Below, in pieces: positions 6,001-6,211 of a stretch of 6,211 bases of DNA. Each line of letters starts with the position of its first letter. The stretch's first letter is position 1. Source of the stretch: an uncultured Solirubrobacteraceae bacterium (GTDB taxonomy: Bacteria > Actinomycetota > Thermoleophilia > Solirubrobacterales > Solirubrobacteraceae); contig CATPBV010000228.1 of NCBI GenBank assembly GCA_955652345.1, positions 1 through 6,211 on the forward strand, in the 5' to 3' direction. Below the pieces are notes generated by a model that did not search any database, was not told the DNA's origin, and saw nothing but the letters and a program-made list of their open reading frames with translations. A program made the translations under genes and the position numbers.

Positions 6001-6211
6001 ATGAACGCTGCGGGTAGCTCGAACGCTGACAGTCGACACAGCCGGCGGCGCGCACGGACGCGCGAGAAGTTGGTGGCCGCGGCCGGGGCGCTGTTCGCGC
6101 GCCAGGGCGTCGACAGCACGCGCATCAACGAGATCACGGACGAGGCGGACGTCGGCTTCGGATCCTTCTACAACCATTTCGAATCCAAGGAAGCGATCGT
6201 CGAGGCCGTCC
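6001..6211 (+). CDS. TetR/AcrR-family transcriptional regulator, N-terminal part (3' end outside window)
   Basis: The first 70 codons of a TetR-family DNA-binding repressor are present. After a basic N-terminal arm rich in Ser, Asn and Arg (1-20) comes the typical three-helix domain: TREKLVAAAGALFARQG at 20-36 (helix 1), STRINEITDEADVGFGSFYNHF at 39-60 (helix-turn-helix), then ESKEAIVEAV at 61-70. The GSFYNHFESKEA segment is the family hallmark. The ligand-binding domain lies beyond the window, so the inducer cannot be guessed. The start ATG 6001 has no Shine-Dalgarno sequence: the preceding bases are pyrimidine-rich (CCCTCCCGAT), and the predicted transcript begins only a few bases upstream. 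Two overlapping palindromes immediately upstream suggest it represses itself and perhaps the divergent flippase gene. Confidence 0.92.
   Translation, partial: MNAAGSSNADSRHSRRRARTREKLVAAAGALFARQGVDSTRINEITDEADVGFGSFYNHFESKEAIVEAV

Overview
The window is a GC-rich, densely coded piece of chromosome. The high GC content, frequent ATGA start/stop overlaps, GTG and TTG starts, and the style of several proteins suggest a high-GC actinobacterium, possibly of the Thermoleophilia/Solirubrobacter type. That lineage is inferred from sequence character and has not been tested.

Bases 1-4051 (+) are the distal part of a [NiFe]-hydrogenase maturation operon: the 3' end of hypB (nickel-insertion GTPase), a 402-residue double-SIS protein related to phosphoheptose isomerase GmhA, a complete hypF (carbamoyltransferase that starts cyanide-ligand synthesis), and a 100-residue protein of unknown function. 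All three junctions overlap (8 bp at hypB/SIS, 4 bp at SIS/hypF and at hypF/small ORF), so the genes are probably translationally coupled. hypC, hypD, hypE, hypA and the hydrogenase subunits are not in the window; upstream or elsewhere is expected. HypB would handle nickel and HypF the cyanide ligands. The SIS protein and the small protein are the parts whose roles are not explained.

Bases 4085-4819 (+) encode an acidic, glycine-ended 244-residue protein of unknown function with a helical N-terminus, a Cys/His/Pro-rich core, a glycine-rich hydrophobic stretch and a repeated Gly-Asp-Phe-Gly tail. It starts 33 bases after the operon and may or may not belong to it.

Bases 4842-5828 (-) encode a multi-spanning membrane protein of the UPF0104/flippase-like family (related to the membrane domain of MprF and AglD). 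It converges on the 244-residue gene across a 22-base gap that contains a 12-bp palindrome.

Bases 5829-6000 separate the flippase gene from a divergent TetR-family regulator (6001 to window end, truncated). This spacer has a sharp AT-rich island (about 5936-5990) holding two perfect, overlapping inverted repeats, both with 6-nt spacers, that overlap a perfect TTGACA -35 box. It looks like an autoregulatory TetR operator, with a nearly leaderless regulator transcript.

The most notable observation is in the SIS protein. By eye, its two halves appear to have degenerated in complementary ways: the N-terminal half keeps the GmhA metal/catalytic residue positions but lost the phosphate-binding loops, while the C-terminal half keeps the phosphate-binding loops but has Asp in place of the His and Glu ligands.
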